64,000 bases of DNA, from contig NZ_JAOWKY010000001.1 of NCBI RefSeq assembly GCF_025751435.1, positions 1,162,001-1,226,000 of the forward strand, read 5' to 3'. Positions 25,249 through 34,667 of the stretch are shown here, piece after piece. Position 1 is the stretch's first letter. Each line of letters begins with the position of its first letter. The position numbers were made by a program, and so were the translations under genes. The stretch is from Albidovulum marisflavi (GTDB lineage: Bacteria > Pseudomonadota > Alphaproteobacteria > Rhodobacterales > Rhodobacteraceae). The notes below the pieces were generated by a model. The model was not told the DNA's origin, searched no databases, and was given only the letters and a program-made list of their open reading frames with translations.

Positions 25249-26643
25249 TCACTCCACTTCGTAAGGCAGAAGCCCCCGCCGCGACGGATCGACGCGAAGC
25301 CGTCGTTCCAGCGGCGGCACTGACCGCTGGTGGCACCCGCGCCTTTCGCAGATCCGGCACGAAATGCCGATCGGTTCGTAGGCGCGGGCGTTCGTCAGGT
25401 CCAGGTCGTCGGCATAGACCAGCCCCTTGGCATGGCTGATCTCGCAGCCCAGACCGATGGCGAAACGCCTGACGGGTGCGTTGAAGGATCCGCCCGATTT
25501 CGAAATGTCGCGCGCAAGGCACAGGTAGCGGACCCCGTCCGGGGTTTCCGCAAGCTGGCGCAGGAACCGGCCCGGCGTTTCGAACGCCTGATGCACGTTC
25601 CACAAGGGGCAGGCGCCGCCGAAGCGCGCGAATTGAAGCCGTGTCGCCGAATGCCGCTTGGTGATGGTTCCCGCCTGATCGACACGGACAAAGAAGAAGG
25701 GGATGCCCTTCAGCCCCGGTCGCTGAAGCGTCGAAAGACGGTGCGCGACCTGTTCGATCGAGGCGCCGAAGCGGTCGGCCAACCGTTCCAGGTCATGCCG
25801 GCTTTCCTGCGCGGCTTCCATGAACGCACGATAGGGCAGAAGTGCTGCCCCCGCGAAATAGTTGGCAAGGCCAATCTTGGCGATCGCGCGCGCGGCCTCG
25901 GTCTGAAAGCGCGCAAGGTCGAGCGTCGCCTCCAGCAGGTCGTCGTGGGTCACAAGCGCCAGTTGGTGCAGGATCTGGAACCGCTGGGTCGGTGCGGCGG
26001 CGCGCGTCGACAGGACCAACCGCCCCTCGGATGCTTCGCGAAGCGCCGGGCTGTCCGCGAAGTCCACCGCGATGCCGCGTGTCTTCAGCACCTCGACCGC
26101 GCGCGCGACGGGATCGGCCAGCCGCCCGTCGGGCGCAGCAAAACGCTCTGCCGCATGATCGACCGCGTCGATGTAGTTGTCGCAGTAGTGGAAGAAGTCC
26201 CGCACCTCTTCCCAGGGTGACGCCAGGGCCGCCGCATCGTCCCGCCCCAATGCCTCGTCAAGCGAAGCAAGTCGTTCGTGGCTTTGCCTGTAGGCGCGGT
26301 GCAGCTCCAGGAAGGCCCGCGCGAAGGCCGGCGCGTTCGACGCGGTCAGGCGCAGATCGGCCAGCGGCGGCGCCATATCCGCAAAGACCGGATCGGCCAG
26401 CGCCTCTCGCATGTCGGTGACGATCCGTTCGGCATCGCCGGATGAAAGCTCGGTCACGTCCAGACCGAACTCTCCCGCAAGCGCCAGCACTACTGTCGCC
26501 GAAACCGGGCGGTGGTTGTTCTCCATCTGGTTGAGATAGGGCAGCGACACGCCAAGCTTCTGGGCAAAGGCCCGCTGGGTCAGCCCCAGCCGCGCGCGCG
26601 TCTCGCGCAGCTTGACGCCTGCGTAAAGCTTCTGCGTGGCCAT
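25249..26643 (-). CDS. Short-chain fatty acyl regulator (PccR/ScfR family)
   Basis: A 464-residue regulator with an N-terminal XRE helix-turn-helix (LGLTQRAFAQKLGVSLPYLNQMENNHRPVS, about residues 19-48), a central IrrE/ImmA-like domain and a C-terminal DUF2083-type domain with four cysteines near the end (CEISHAKG, CRICERRGC). This is the architecture of PccR and RamB, which sense short-chain acyl-CoAs and control propionate or acetate assimilation. The central domain lacks an obvious HExxH. No propionyl-CoA carboxylase genes are adjacent. A strong inverted repeat lies directly upstream and is a probable autoregulatory site. Confidence 0.88.
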   Translation of the reverse strand: MATQKLYAGVKLRETRARLGLTQRAFAQKLGVSLPYLNQMENNHRPVSATVVLALAGEFGLDVTELSSGDAERIVTDMREALADPVFADMAPPLADLRLTASNAPAFARAFLELHRAYRQSHERLASLDEALGRDDAAALASPWEEVRDFFHYCDNYIDAVDHAAERFAAPDGRLADPVARAVEVLKTRGIAVDFADSPALREASEGRLVLSTRAAAPTQRFQILHQLALVTHDDLLEATLDLARFQTEAARAIAKIGLANYFAGAALLPYRAFMEAAQESRHDLERLADRFGASIEQVAHRLSTLQRPGLKGIPFFFVRVDQAGTITKRHSATRLQFARFGGACPLWNVHQAFETPGRFLRQLAETPDGVRYLCLARDISKSGGSFNAPVRRFAIGLGCEISHAKGLVYADDLDLTNARAYEPIGISCRICERRGCHQRSVPPLERRLRVDPSRRGLLPYEVE

Positions 26644-26654
26644 GATCTGCTCCG

Positions 26655-26696
26655 GGCGGGTTTGCCAACCCGCACGGTAGTTTTTGCAAACCCGCC
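26655..26696. promoter_or_regulatory. 11-bp-arm inverted repeat before the PccR-like gene
   Basis: GGCGGGTTTGC (26655-26665) and GCAAACCCGCC (26686-26696) are perfect inverted arms separated by 20 nt. A second nested repeat, GCGGGTT/AACCCGC, covers 26656-26673. The arms contain TTTGC/GCAAA, resembling the TTTGCAAA element I recall for PccR. It ends 12 nt before the PccR-like start and could also terminate the upstream efflux-pump transcript. Confidence 0.55.
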
Positions 26697-26706
26697 GCGC
26701 AAGCGC

Positions 26707-27921
26707 CTAGCGGCGGATGGCTCGGCGCCGCGCGATGACCAAGAGCGCCGACATCGTGGCCGCGATCGATGTCAGCACCATGATCCATTGCAAGGGCGCC
26801 GCCCCCGAGCCGGGCGTCAATACTGCACCCACAAGCCCGGACAGCAGCGCGCCGCCCCCCAGCATCATCGCCCCGCCCAGGCCCGACGCGGTAGCGGCCA
26901 GATGCGGGCGGACCGACAGCATCCCCGATGTCGCGTTCGGGATCACCATGCCGTTGCCCAGGCCGACGAAGGTCATCAGTCCGAAGAAGCTCCACTGGTC
27001 GGTCAGTCCGGCATAGGTCAGGGCCAGCGAAAGCGCTGTGCCCGCCGCCGTGATCAGCGTGCCCCAAAGAACCATTCGGTCGATCCCGGCCTGACGTGAA
27101 AAGCGGCCCGACAGGTAGTTGCCCGCCGCATAGCCAAGCGCCGGCGCACCGATGAAGTAGCCAAGCTTGTCAGAGGCCAGGCCAAAGACTTCGGTCCCGA
27201 CGAAGGGCGCGCCGCCAAGATAGGCGAAGAACGCCCCCGAACACAGGGCCGATGCCATGCAATAGCCCCAGAACCTGGGCGAGGCGAGCAGTTCTGGGTA
27301 TTCGCGAAGCTGCTTGCCGATCCCGGCTGAGCGATGAACTTGGGTTTCCCCCAGGTCCGCCCAGCAGAGCGCGCCGATGGCCAGCCCCGCTACCGCAAGT
27401 GCCCAGAAGCTGGCCTCCCATCCGAAGGCGCGGTCCAGTTCGCCGCCGATGGCAGGTCCGATCATCGGGACGATCGCCATGCCCATCGTGACATATCCGA
27501 TCATGGATGCCGCCTCCTCGGGCGGGACCATGTCGCGGATCATGGCGCGCGATACGGCAAAACACACGGCGATGACCGCCTGGATCATCCGGAACAGCAG
27601 GAAAAGCTCGATCGTCGGCGCAAGGATGCAGCCGATCGTGGCCAGCACGAAGACCGCCAGCCCGCCAAGGATCACCGGGCGCCGGCCGATCCTGTCGGCC
27701 AGCGGGCCGATCAGGACCTGCAGCACGGCGTTGACGCCTAGATAGCCTGCGATGGCCAGGTTCATGACGTGGGGATCGGTGCCGAACGCCTTGGCCATCG
27801 CGGGAAGCGAGGGCAGGAAGATGTTCATCGACAGCGCCGATATCCCCGCGATGAGGATCAGCGTCGCGATGTGCGGCGGGGTGGACCGGATCAGGAACCG
27901 GCTTGTCGGGCGATCGATCAT
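26707..27921 (-). CDS. Bcr/CflA-family MFS efflux transporter
   Basis: A 404-residue protein with twelve predicted helices. The Bcr/CflA group is recognised by NIFLPSLPAMAKAFGTD in the first loop, GPLADRIGRRPVILGGLAVF (MFS motif A), FRMIQAVIAVCFAVSRAMIRDMV and an early second-half MILSAALTPG-like end. The family exports drugs such as bicyclomycin and chloramphenicol by proton antiport; the natural substrate is unknown. It ends 63 bp before the PccR-like gene on the same strand. Confidence 0.92.
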   Translation of the reverse strand: MIDRPTSRFLIRSTPPHIATLILIAGISALSMNIFLPSLPAMAKAFGTDPHVMNLAIAGYLGVNAVLQVLIGPLADRIGRRPVILGGLAVFVLATIGCILAPTIELFLLFRMIQAVIAVCFAVSRAMIRDMVPPEEAASMIGYVTMGMAIVPMIGPAIGGELDRAFGWEASFWALAVAGLAIGALCWADLGETQVHRSAGIGKQLREYPELLASPRFWGYCMASALCSGAFFAYLGGAPFVGTEVFGLASDKLGYFIGAPALGYAAGNYLSGRFSRQAGIDRMVLWGTLITAAGTALSLALTYAGLTDQWSFFGLMTFVGLGNGMVIPNATSGMLSVRPHLAATASGLGGAMMLGGGALLSGLVGAVLTPGSGAAPLQWIMVLTSIAATMSALLVIARRRAIRR

Positions 27922-28030
27922 CCCAAACTGCTAGGTCCGCGCCCGCGCGTTGTCCACTGGCAAATTGTGGTCCGTACAATCGGGGCCGCGCCGCCGAAAA
28001 GGCGATCCGCGTGATCCGAAGCCAGAGGTC

Positions 28031-29293
28031 TTAGAGCGCCCGCCAGCCGATGTCGCGGCGGCAGAACCCCTCGGGCCAGTCGATCGCGTCGACCATCGCG
28101 TAAGCACGGTCACGCGCATCGGCCAGCGAGGCGCCGCGCGCCGTGATGTTCAGGACACGCCCGCCCGTCGCGACGACATGTCCATCATGTTCGGCCGTGC
28201 CGGCGTGGAATACGATGCGGAACGAATCCGGAGGCAGGGCGTCCAGGCCGCGGATCTCGGTTCCCTTGCGATAGGTGCCGGGGTAACCCTCGGCCGCCAT
28301 GACGACGGTCAGCGCGTGGTCGTCGGCCCAGTTCACGCGCGCCTCGGCCAGCCGTCCTTCGGCGCAGGCCAGCATGAGATCCAGCGCCTGCGCACCCAGT
28401 CGCATCATCAGGACCTGGCACTCGGGATCGCCGAAGCGGACGTTGTATTCGACGAGCCGCGGCTGTCCGTCCTTGATCATCAGCCCCGCGTAAAGCACGC
28501 CCTGGAACGGCGTTCCGCGCCGCGCCATTTCGGCAACCGTGGGCTTCACGATCCGGTCCAGCGCGGCCTGGGCGATGTCGTCCGACAGGACCGGGGCGGG
28601 GGAATAGGCGCCCATGCCGCCTGTGTTCGGTCCGGTGTCGCCTTCGCCCACGCGCTTGTGGTCCTGCGCGGTGCCGACTGGCAGCACGTCCGTCCCGTCG
28701 CACAGCACAAAGAACGAGGCTTCCTCGCCCTCCATGAATTCCTCGATCACGACCTCCGCGCCGGCGGCACCGAAGCTGCCACCGAACATGTCGTCCAGCG
28801 CGGCCAGCGCCTCGTCCTCGGTCATGGCGACGACCACGCCCTTGCCAGCGGCAAGGCCGTCGGCCTTGACCACGATGGGCGCGCCGTTCTGCCGGACGTG
28901 GTCGGCAGCCGCCGCCTTGTCGGTGAAGCGCGCGTAGCCAGCGGTTGGCGTGCCGGATGCGTCGCAGATTTCCTTGGTGAAGCCCTTGGACGCCTCAAGC
29001 CGCGCTGCCTCGGCCGAGGGGCCGAAGGTCAGGATGCCAGCTGCGCGCAGCGCGTCGGAAACCCCGGCAGCCAGCGGTGCCTCGGGGCCGACGATCACGA
29101 AATCGACCGCGTTTTCCTCGACGAATGTGACGACGGTCGCGCCGCTCAGGATGTCGATGTCGGCGCATTCCGCGATGGCGGATATCCCGGCATTGCCCGG
29201 CGCCACGATCAGCCGGTCGCACTTCGGGTTCTGCTTGACCGCCCAGGCCAGCGCATGTTCGCGCCCGCCGCCGCCGAGGATCAGAATGTTCAT
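28031..29293 (-). CDS. purD: Phosphoribosylamine-glycine ligase
   Basis: A 420-residue ATP-grasp enzyme that joins phosphoribosylamine and glycine in step two of purine synthesis. The start MNILILGGGGREHALAW is diagnostic. GPEAPLAAGVSDAL, KADGLAAGKGVVVA, GDTGPNTGGMGAYSPAP and NVRFGDPECQ supply the ATP and metal sites. The ATG at 29293 follows GGGAGCG on the minus strand; a longer upstream frame has no family sequence. It is divergent from xseA with only 67 bp between the starts. Confidence 0.97.
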   Translation of the reverse strand: MNILILGGGGREHALAWAVKQNPKCDRLIVAPGNAGISAIAECADIDILSGATVVTFVEENAVDFVIVGPEAPLAAGVSDALRAAGILTFGPSAEAARLEASKGFTKEICDASGTPTAGYARFTDKAAAADHVRQNGAPIVVKADGLAAGKGVVVAMTEDEALAALDDMFGGSFGAAGAEVVIEEFMEGEEASFFVLCDGTDVLPVGTAQDHKRVGEGDTGPNTGGMGAYSPAPVLSDDIAQAALDRIVKPTVAEMARRGTPFQGVLYAGLMIKDGQPRLVEYNVRFGDPECQVLMMRLGAQALDLMLACAEGRLAEARVNWADDHALTVVMAAEGYPGTYRKGTEIRGLDALPPDSFRIVFHAGTAEHDGHVVATGGRVLNITARGASLADARDRAYAMVDAIDWPEGFCRRDIGWRAL

Positions 29294-29360
29294 GCGACCG
29301 CTCCCTTGGCCTTCGTTCGCGCGCGTTCTAAGGTGGGGGGGCAAAGGATACAAGCGCCCC

Positions 29361-30863
29361 ATGGACCTTCTGGAAGAAAGCGCCCCGCGGGGCAATCAGC
29401 CCGAATACACCGTCTCGGAAATATCGGGCGCGGTGAAGCGCGTGATCGAGGGCGAATTTGGCCATGTCCGTGTGAGGGGAGAGATCTCGCGCGTGTCCCG
29501 TCCGTCTTCGGGGCATCTCTATTTCGATCTCAAGGATGACCGCGCGGTGATCGCGGCGGTCAGCTGGAAGGGCCAGGCCGCACGGATGACCGTGCGCCCC
29601 GAAGAAGGGATGGAGGTCATCGCCATCGGCCGAATGACCACCTTTCCCGGCCAGTCGAAATACCAGCTCATCGTCGAGGATATCGTGCCGGCCGGCGCGG
29701 GCGCACTGATGGTGATGCTTGAAAAGCGCAAGGCTGCGCTTGCGGCCGAGGGGCTTTTCGATACGGCCCGAAAGAAGTCCATTCCCTTCCTGCCGGATGT
29801 CATCGGTGTCGTCACCTCGCCTTCGGGCGCGGTGATCCGGGACATCCTGCACCGCCTGCGCGACCGATTCCCACGCCGCGTCGTGATCTGGCCTGTCGCG
29901 GTCCAGGGAGAGAAATGCGCGCCAGAAGTCGCCGCTGCAATTTTGGGGTTCAACGCGCTGCCCGCCGATGGGCCCGTGCCGCGCCCTGATCTGATCATTG
30001 TCGCGCGCGGCGGTGGATCGATCGAGGACCTCTGGGGCTTCAACGAGGAAGTCGTCGTGCGGGCCGCTGCTGCCTCGCGCATTCCGCTGATCTCGGCGGT
30101 CGGGCATGAAACAGACACGACGCTGATCGACTACGCGTCAGACCGGCGGGCGCCGACGCCCACGGCCGCGGCGGAGATGGCGGTGCCGGTGCGGATGGAG
30201 CTACTGGCCTGGTCGTCCGAGCAGGGCGCACGCATGACCCGCTCGATCCGCCAGCGCCAGGATCTGCGGCAGCAGCGGCTTTCGGACCTGTCCCGTGCGC
30301 TTGGCCGCCCGGAGGCGCTGCTGGATCCGGCGCGCCAGCGGTTCGACAACTGGTCCGACCGGCTGGGGCCTGCGCTTCTGGCGGCGGCGACGCGCAAGCG
30401 GGCGACCTTCAATGCGACGGCGGCGCGGATGCAGCCCGGCCTGCTGACCTCGTTCATCGGGCGCGAGCGGCGGTTTCTGCAAGAGCGTGCTGCCCGTCTG
30501 GGCCCGGCCCTTCAGCGGCTTGCCCGCGACGCGGGCCGCGACACGGCGCGTCGGCGCACAGATCTTGACGGCCTCGGCGCCCGCCTTGAGGCAGCGATGC
30601 CCCTGCGTCTGGCCAGCTTGACGGAACGCCTTGGCGCCCTTGACCGGATGCGCCAGACGCTTGGCTATACGGAAACGCTGCGCCGCGGCTATGCCGTGGT
30701 GCGGGGTGAGTGCGGCCTGCTGACCACCAAGGCGGCAGCAGAGGCGGCCGGGTCGTTCGAGATCGAGTTCCAGGATGGCCGTCTGTCCGCCGGGACCGGC
30801 GCGGGCCCCAAGCAGCGCAAGTCACGGGGCGATCCGCCACCGTCCCAGGGAAGCCTGTTCTGA
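29361..30863 (+). CDS. xseA: Exodeoxyribonuclease VII large subunit
   Basis: A 500-residue nuclease subunit. The OB fold (EYTVSEISGAVKRVIEGEFGHVRVRGEISRVSRPSSGHLYFDLKDD) is followed by the catalytic domain with VVTSPSGAVIRDILHRLRDRFPRR, ARGGGSIEDLWGFNEE and SAVGHETDTTLIDYASDRRAPTPTAAAE, then a long coiled-coil region and a C-terminal domain. With XseB, encoded elsewhere, it degrades single-stranded DNA. The ATG at 29361 gives the family start; a frame running in from upstream is purD antisense. Confidence 0.96.
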   Translation: MDLLEESAPRGNQPEYTVSEISGAVKRVIEGEFGHVRVRGEISRVSRPSSGHLYFDLKDDRAVIAAVSWKGQAARMTVRPEEGMEVIAIGRMTTFPGQSKYQLIVEDIVPAGAGALMVMLEKRKAALAAEGLFDTARKKSIPFLPDVIGVVTSPSGAVIRDILHRLRDRFPRRVVIWPVAVQGEKCAPEVAAAILGFNALPADGPVPRPDLIIVARGGGSIEDLWGFNEEVVVRAAAASRIPLISAVGHETDTTLIDYASDRRAPTPTAAAEMAVPVRMELLAWSSEQGARMTRSIRQRQDLRQQRLSDLSRALGRPEALLDPARQRFDNWSDRLGPALLAAATRKRATFNATAARMQPGLLTSFIGRERRFLQERAARLGPALQRLARDAGRDTARRRTDLDGLGARLEAAMPLRLASLTERLGALDRMRQTLGYTETLRRGYAVVRGECGLLTTKAAAEAAGSFEIEFQDGRLSAGTGAGPKQRKSRGDPPPSQGSLF

Positions 30864-30866
30864 CTG

Positions 30867-31256
30867 TCAGACGCCGACCTTTGGACCACACGCCATCGGA
30901 GCGTGGCTTTGGTAGGTCGAAACCAGCGGTTCGCCCGAGGGGTCGTCATCGCTCCAGGCGGCAAGCCCGCCGCCGTGTGCGCGGAAGATCCAGCAGGACG
31001 GTTCGGGACTGTCCTCGTAGGTGAAGCAGATCATTTCGCCGACGGCCTCCCAACGGCCTTCGCGGCAGAAGTCTCCGAATGTCCAGATGACCCGGCGATC
31101 TGGAAGGTATTGTTCGGTGCCGTAGTAAGTTCCGCCGCTGGAATAGGTGATCGTGCGGCCAGTGGTGCGCGCCTCGAACTCCTCGGCCGACAGCGGGCTG
31201 TCGTCGGCGGCCAGGACCGGGCCGGACAGGAGGATGAGAAGCATGGCGCTGCGCAT
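30867..31256 (-). CDS. Small secreted protein of unknown function
   Basis: This 129-residue protein has a short signal peptide (MRSAMLLILLSGPVLA, cleavage near residue 16-17) and a mature domain rich in aromatic residues and cysteines: ITYSSGGTYYGTEQYLPDRRVIWTFGDFCREGRWEAVGEMICFTYED and CWIF. I do not recognise a named family, though similar short periplasmic proteins occur in Rhodobacterales. The pattern suggests a small beta-barrel or lipocalin-like fold, but that is a guess. The ATG at 31256 is preceded by GATGAGG. It converges with xseA at a 3-bp gap. Confidence 0.75.
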   Translation of the reverse strand: MRSAMLLILLSGPVLAADDSPLSAEEFEARTTGRTITYSSGGTYYGTEQYLPDRRVIWTFGDFCREGRWEAVGEMICFTYEDSPEPSCWIFRAHGGGLAAWSDDDPSGEPLVSTYQSHAPMACGPKVGV

Positions 31257-31315
31257 CGCAACCTCATCTCGAAAACTGCGCAAGGATCGCACAGCGCAGC
31301 CCGATGCGAAAGCCG

Positions 31316-32386
31316 TCAGAGCGCGCGACTGTCCTCGAGCGGCAGGCGGCGGTCCATGATCCGCCGCCACAGGCGCGGAAAAAGCGCAACCGTCGCCATC
31401 ACGGGAAGCGAATGGGGCAGCAGCGGCGCCTTGTCGCCGGGTGACAGTTCCAGTTCCGCGAAGCTCAGGCCCGGCCGCATGTGGTGGTTCGCATGCCGGT
31501 TGGCGTTCAATAGCGAAAGGCCGCTAAAGCCCTGCGGCGCGTCCCAGCTGTGCTGGGGGCCAACTGGCTCTGCCCGTCCGTCGGGGCCCGTCTTGCGGAG
31601 CAGCCCGTAGTGCTGGACGTAATCCGAAAGCAGGATCTGCGATTGCGCATGCGCCGACAGCGCGATCCAGACCAGGATGCCGGCCAGACCGAAGATTGCG
31701 CCGATCACGACGAGAACGGCCAGGGCGCCGCCAATGTAGACCGCGTAGGGATTGATGCGGCCCGCCTTGCGGCCAAGCCTGGGCCGCATCAGGAACCTCT
31801 CGATCTCATAGCCCGCCCGGAAGGCGCCAGGCCAGGCGCGGACAGCGAAGGCGTAGAAGCTTTCGCCCCACTGGGCGGTGTTCGGATCGTCCGTCGTGGC
31901 GACGAAGCGATGGTGCACCTTGCGATGGGCCGAGGTGTGATGGCCGAACAGCAGCGAGGTGTAGACCCACATGCCCAGCTGGAACAGGCGGCGATCCGAC
32001 CGGTGGATCAGTTCGTGCGCGTTGGCGTTCGACACCTGGCCAAACCATAGCCCGAAAGCAAGGAAGGTCACAAACCAGTCCCAGAGCCCAGGAACGGGTG
32101 CGGTCAGCGACCACAACACCAGCGGGATCATCAGGAAATGCGCGATGCCGAGCGCCACCGGCAGCCAAAGCGTCAGCCGCGGGTCGTCTGCCCCGCCCAT
32201 GATCCCGCGGGGGATGACCTCTGCCTCGTCCATGGCGAAGACCACGCCGGTGATCCACAGGAAGGCGGCAAGGCTGAACCATCCGCCAAGAATGGCGGCC
32301 AGCGCCAGAAGGACGATCGGCACGGCACTTGCCGCCCAGAACCGGGCGACGGGAGTGGACAGGACACGAGAGGCGATTGCGGTCAT
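31316..32386 (-). CDS. alkB: Alkane 1-monooxygenase (AlkB-type)
   Basis: A 356-residue di-iron membrane hydroxylase. The histidine boxes are complete: HELIHR, HHTSAHRKVHHRF (about residues 137-165 together) and NANRHANHH near residue 295. About six membrane helices surround them, and the LSDYVQHYGLLR segment typical of AlkB is present. It hydroxylates the terminal carbon of medium-chain alkanes, needing rubredoxin and its reductase, neither encoded nearby. The ATG at 32386 was chosen by homology of the N-terminal helix and an AGGA before it. It is divergent from ftsY. Confidence 0.9.
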   Translation of the reverse strand: MTAIASRVLSTPVARFWAASAVPIVLLALAAILGGWFSLAAFLWITGVVFAMDEAEVIPRGIMGGADDPRLTLWLPVALGIAHFLMIPLVLWSLTAPVPGLWDWFVTFLAFGLWFGQVSNANAHELIHRSDRRLFQLGMWVYTSLLFGHHTSAHRKVHHRFVATTDDPNTAQWGESFYAFAVRAWPGAFRAGYEIERFLMRPRLGRKAGRINPYAVYIGGALAVLVVIGAIFGLAGILVWIALSAHAQSQILLSDYVQHYGLLRKTGPDGRAEPVGPQHSWDAPQGFSGLSLLNANRHANHHMRPGLSFAELELSPGDKAPLLPHSLPVMATVALFPRLWRRIMDRRLPLEDSRAL

Positions 32387-32501
32387 TTCTGTCTGGTCCT
32401 TCCTGCAAGTCCAAGACGAAGGCACGCAGGTGGTGCGGACCCCACTCTTCCATCCCCGATCCAAAAAGACTAGGTGGAGACATTCACGGACGGGGTGTGC
32501 A

Positions 32502-33683
32502 ATGGCGTTTTTCTCGAAACTGAAGGAACGGCTCTTCAAATCCTCCTCGAAGCTCGAAGAGGGGCTTGAGGCGATCGTGGCCGACGCGCCGGACGCAAAA
32601 CCCGAGACCGCGGCTGACACCGTCCCCGAACCTGCACCCGGCGAGGTCCCCCAGCCGCCGTCCGAAACGCCCGCGGCGACGCCGGCCGAACTTCCGCACA
32701 TGCCTGACGAGGTTCCCGCAGCGCCCGCAGAAACGCCGATGGAGCCGCCACAGGAGTTGCCCGGCCAAGCGCCGTCCTCTGCCGCTTCCCTTGCCGAAAA
32801 GCCGGGCTTGCTTGGGCGCATCTTCGGTCGTGGCGAGTCCTCCGCGCCCCGTCGCGTGCTGGATGACGCGATGATCGAAAGCCTGGAAGAGGTGCTGATC
32901 CAGGCCGACATGGGGGTTGAGACCGCACTGCGCGTGACCGCCAACCTTGCCGAGGGCCGCATGGGGCGCAAGCTTTCCGTGGCCGAGATCAAGGGCCTGC
33001 TGGCAGGTGAAATCGCCCGGATCATGGAGCCCGTCGCGCGGCCTCTGCCGCTTTACGCGAAGAAGCCGCAGGTCGTCCTGGTCGTGGGGGTCAACGGATC
33101 AGGCAAGACCACGACGATCGGCAAGCTTGCCAGCCAGTTCCGCGCCGCGGGCAAGAAGGTGGTGATCGCCGCGGGCGATACGTTCCGCGCCGCCGCCGTC
33201 GAACAGCTTCAAGTCTGGGGCGCCCGCGCAGGCGTGCCCGTGATGACCGCGCCGGAAGGCTCCGACCCCGCCAGCCTTGCCTTCGACGCCATGGACCGCG
33301 CCGAGCGCGAGGGGGCCGACCTGCTGCTGATCGACACCGCCGGGCGGCTTCAGAACCGCCAGGACCTGATGGAGGAACTGGCCAAGATCGTGCGCGTCAT
33401 CCGCAAGAAGGACGCCTCGGCGCCGCACAACACGCTTCTGGTCCTTGATGCGACCACGGGTCAGAACGCGTTGAGCCAGGTCGACACCTTCCGCAAGCTG
33501 GCCGATGTGTCGGGCCTGGTTATGACCAAGCTTGACGGCACTGCCAAGGGCGGCGTCCTGGTTGCGCTGGCGGATCGGTTCGGCCTTCCGATCCATGCCA
33601 TCGGCGTGGGCGAGCAGATCGACGATCTGGCGCCATTCGATCCTCAGGACTTTGCCTGCGCCCTTGTCGGGATGGATGGCTGA
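32502..33683 (+). CDS. ftsY: Signal recognition particle receptor FtsY
   Basis: A 393-residue SRP GTPase. An N-terminal region of about 85 residues rich in proline, alanine and acidic residues (the membrane-associating A domain) is followed by the N helical bundle and the G domain: GVNGSGKTTTIGKLA at about residue 195, DTFRAAAVEQL, LLIDTAGRLQ, TKLDGTAKGG and GVGEQIDDLAPFD. It docks ribosome-SRP complexes at the membrane. The start MAFFSKLKERLFKSSSKLEEGL is the family form. Confidence 0.97.
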   Translation: MAFFSKLKERLFKSSSKLEEGLEAIVADAPDAKPETAADTVPEPAPGEVPQPPSETPAATPAELPHMPDEVPAAPAETPMEPPQELPGQAPSSAASLAEKPGLLGRIFGRGESSAPRRVLDDAMIESLEEVLIQADMGVETALRVTANLAEGRMGRKLSVAEIKGLLAGEIARIMEPVARPLPLYAKKPQVVLVVGVNGSGKTTTIGKLASQFRAAGKKVVIAAGDTFRAAAVEQLQVWGARAGVPVMTAPEGSDPASLAFDAMDRAEREGADLLLIDTAGRLQNRQDLMEELAKIVRVIRKKDASAPHNTLLVLDATTGQNALSQVDTFRKLADVSGLVMTKLDGTAKGGVLVALADRFGLPIHAIGVGEQIDDLAPFDPQDFACALVGMDG

Positions 33684-33761
33684 GCCCTCAATGCCGACCT
33701 TGACGCCGTGGCCCAACCTGACCGTCGGAGAGCCCGAGGGCGCGCCCCGTGGGCTTGACGC

Positions 33762-34664
33762 TTGCTGAGCGACTGGTTGATCTCGCTTGAAGGGACCGAG
33801 GCTGGGCACCACCTGGCCATGGGTCTTGCCCTGTGGGCCGCATTCACCCACGCGCTGTTCGGGGCGCTGCAGAAGGGTCGCCACGATCCCTGGCTGTCGC
33901 GCGCGGCGATCGATGCCTGCTACGCGCTGATGGCGCTTCCGATCGCGCTGTTCGTCGTTCCCTGGCCCGAGCCGCATCTCTGGCCGATCCTCGCCGGTGC
34001 CTTCGTGATCCACGCGGGATACAAGCTGGCGCAGGCGGCGACCTATTCGCGCGGGGCCTATACCGTCGTCTATCCCGTGGTGCGCGGCACGGCCCCGCTG
34101 TTTACCGTGCTGGGGGCAAGCGTCCTTCTGGGGGAACATTTCGCGCCGGGGCAATGGCTCGGCGTGGCGATTCTGGTTGCGGGTATCTGGGGGTTCGCGG
34201 TCTACAACTACAGGACGCTGACGCTGGGGCGCGAAACGCTGGTGCCCGCGATCCTGCTGGCGATCCTGACAGGGGGCTTCGTCGCGCTTTATTCGACCTA
34301 CGACGCCTTCGGTATCCGCTCGACAGCGGATCCCTTCACCTTCCTGGCCTGGTTCTTCCTGGTCGACGGGGTCTTCATGCCGGTCTGGACATGGCGGCGC
34401 TGGCGGCGCCTCCCGTCTTCGGCGCTGCCCGGTCTTGCGTTGCGCGGCGTGGTGGGAGCGATCGTCGCATGGGCAAGTTTCGGCACATTCATGTTGGCCA
34501 CAAGGCTCGACAAGGTGGGGGAGGCGGCGGTATTGCGGGAAACCTCCACCCTGTTCGCCGCGTTGATCGGCTGGCTGATGCTGGGGGAAGGGGTTGGGCC
34601 GCGCAGGCTGGGACTCATGATTTTGATCGCGGCGGGCGCCGTGGTCGTGAAACTGGCGGGGTAG
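33762..34664 (+). CDS. EamA/DMT-family transporter
   Basis: A 300-residue protein with about ten membrane helices in two EamA halves. GLALWAAFTHALFGALQKGRHDPWLSRAAIDACYALMALP at the N-terminus and AYTVVYPVVRGTAPLFTVLGASVLLGEHF at the centre are typical of a Rhodobacterales DMT subgroup. The substrate is unknown. The start is uncertain: the TTG at 33762 gives the family-like MLSDWLISLEG, while the first ATG (33819) would cut 19 residues. It lies between ftsY and yciB on one strand, with only 3 bp to yciB. Confidence 0.85.
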   Translation: MLSDWLISLEGTEAGHHLAMGLALWAAFTHALFGALQKGRHDPWLSRAAIDACYALMALPIALFVVPWPEPHLWPILAGAFVIHAGYKLAQAATYSRGAYTVVYPVVRGTAPLFTVLGASVLLGEHFAPGQWLGVAILVAGIWGFAVYNYRTLTLGRETLVPAILLAILTGGFVALYSTYDAFGIRSTADPFTFLAWFFLVDGVFMPVWTWRRWRRLPSSALPGLALRGVVGAIVAWASFGTFMLATRLDKVGEAAVLRETSTLFAALIGWLMLGEGVGPRRLGLMILIAAGAVVVKLAG

Positions 34665-34667
34665 AAA

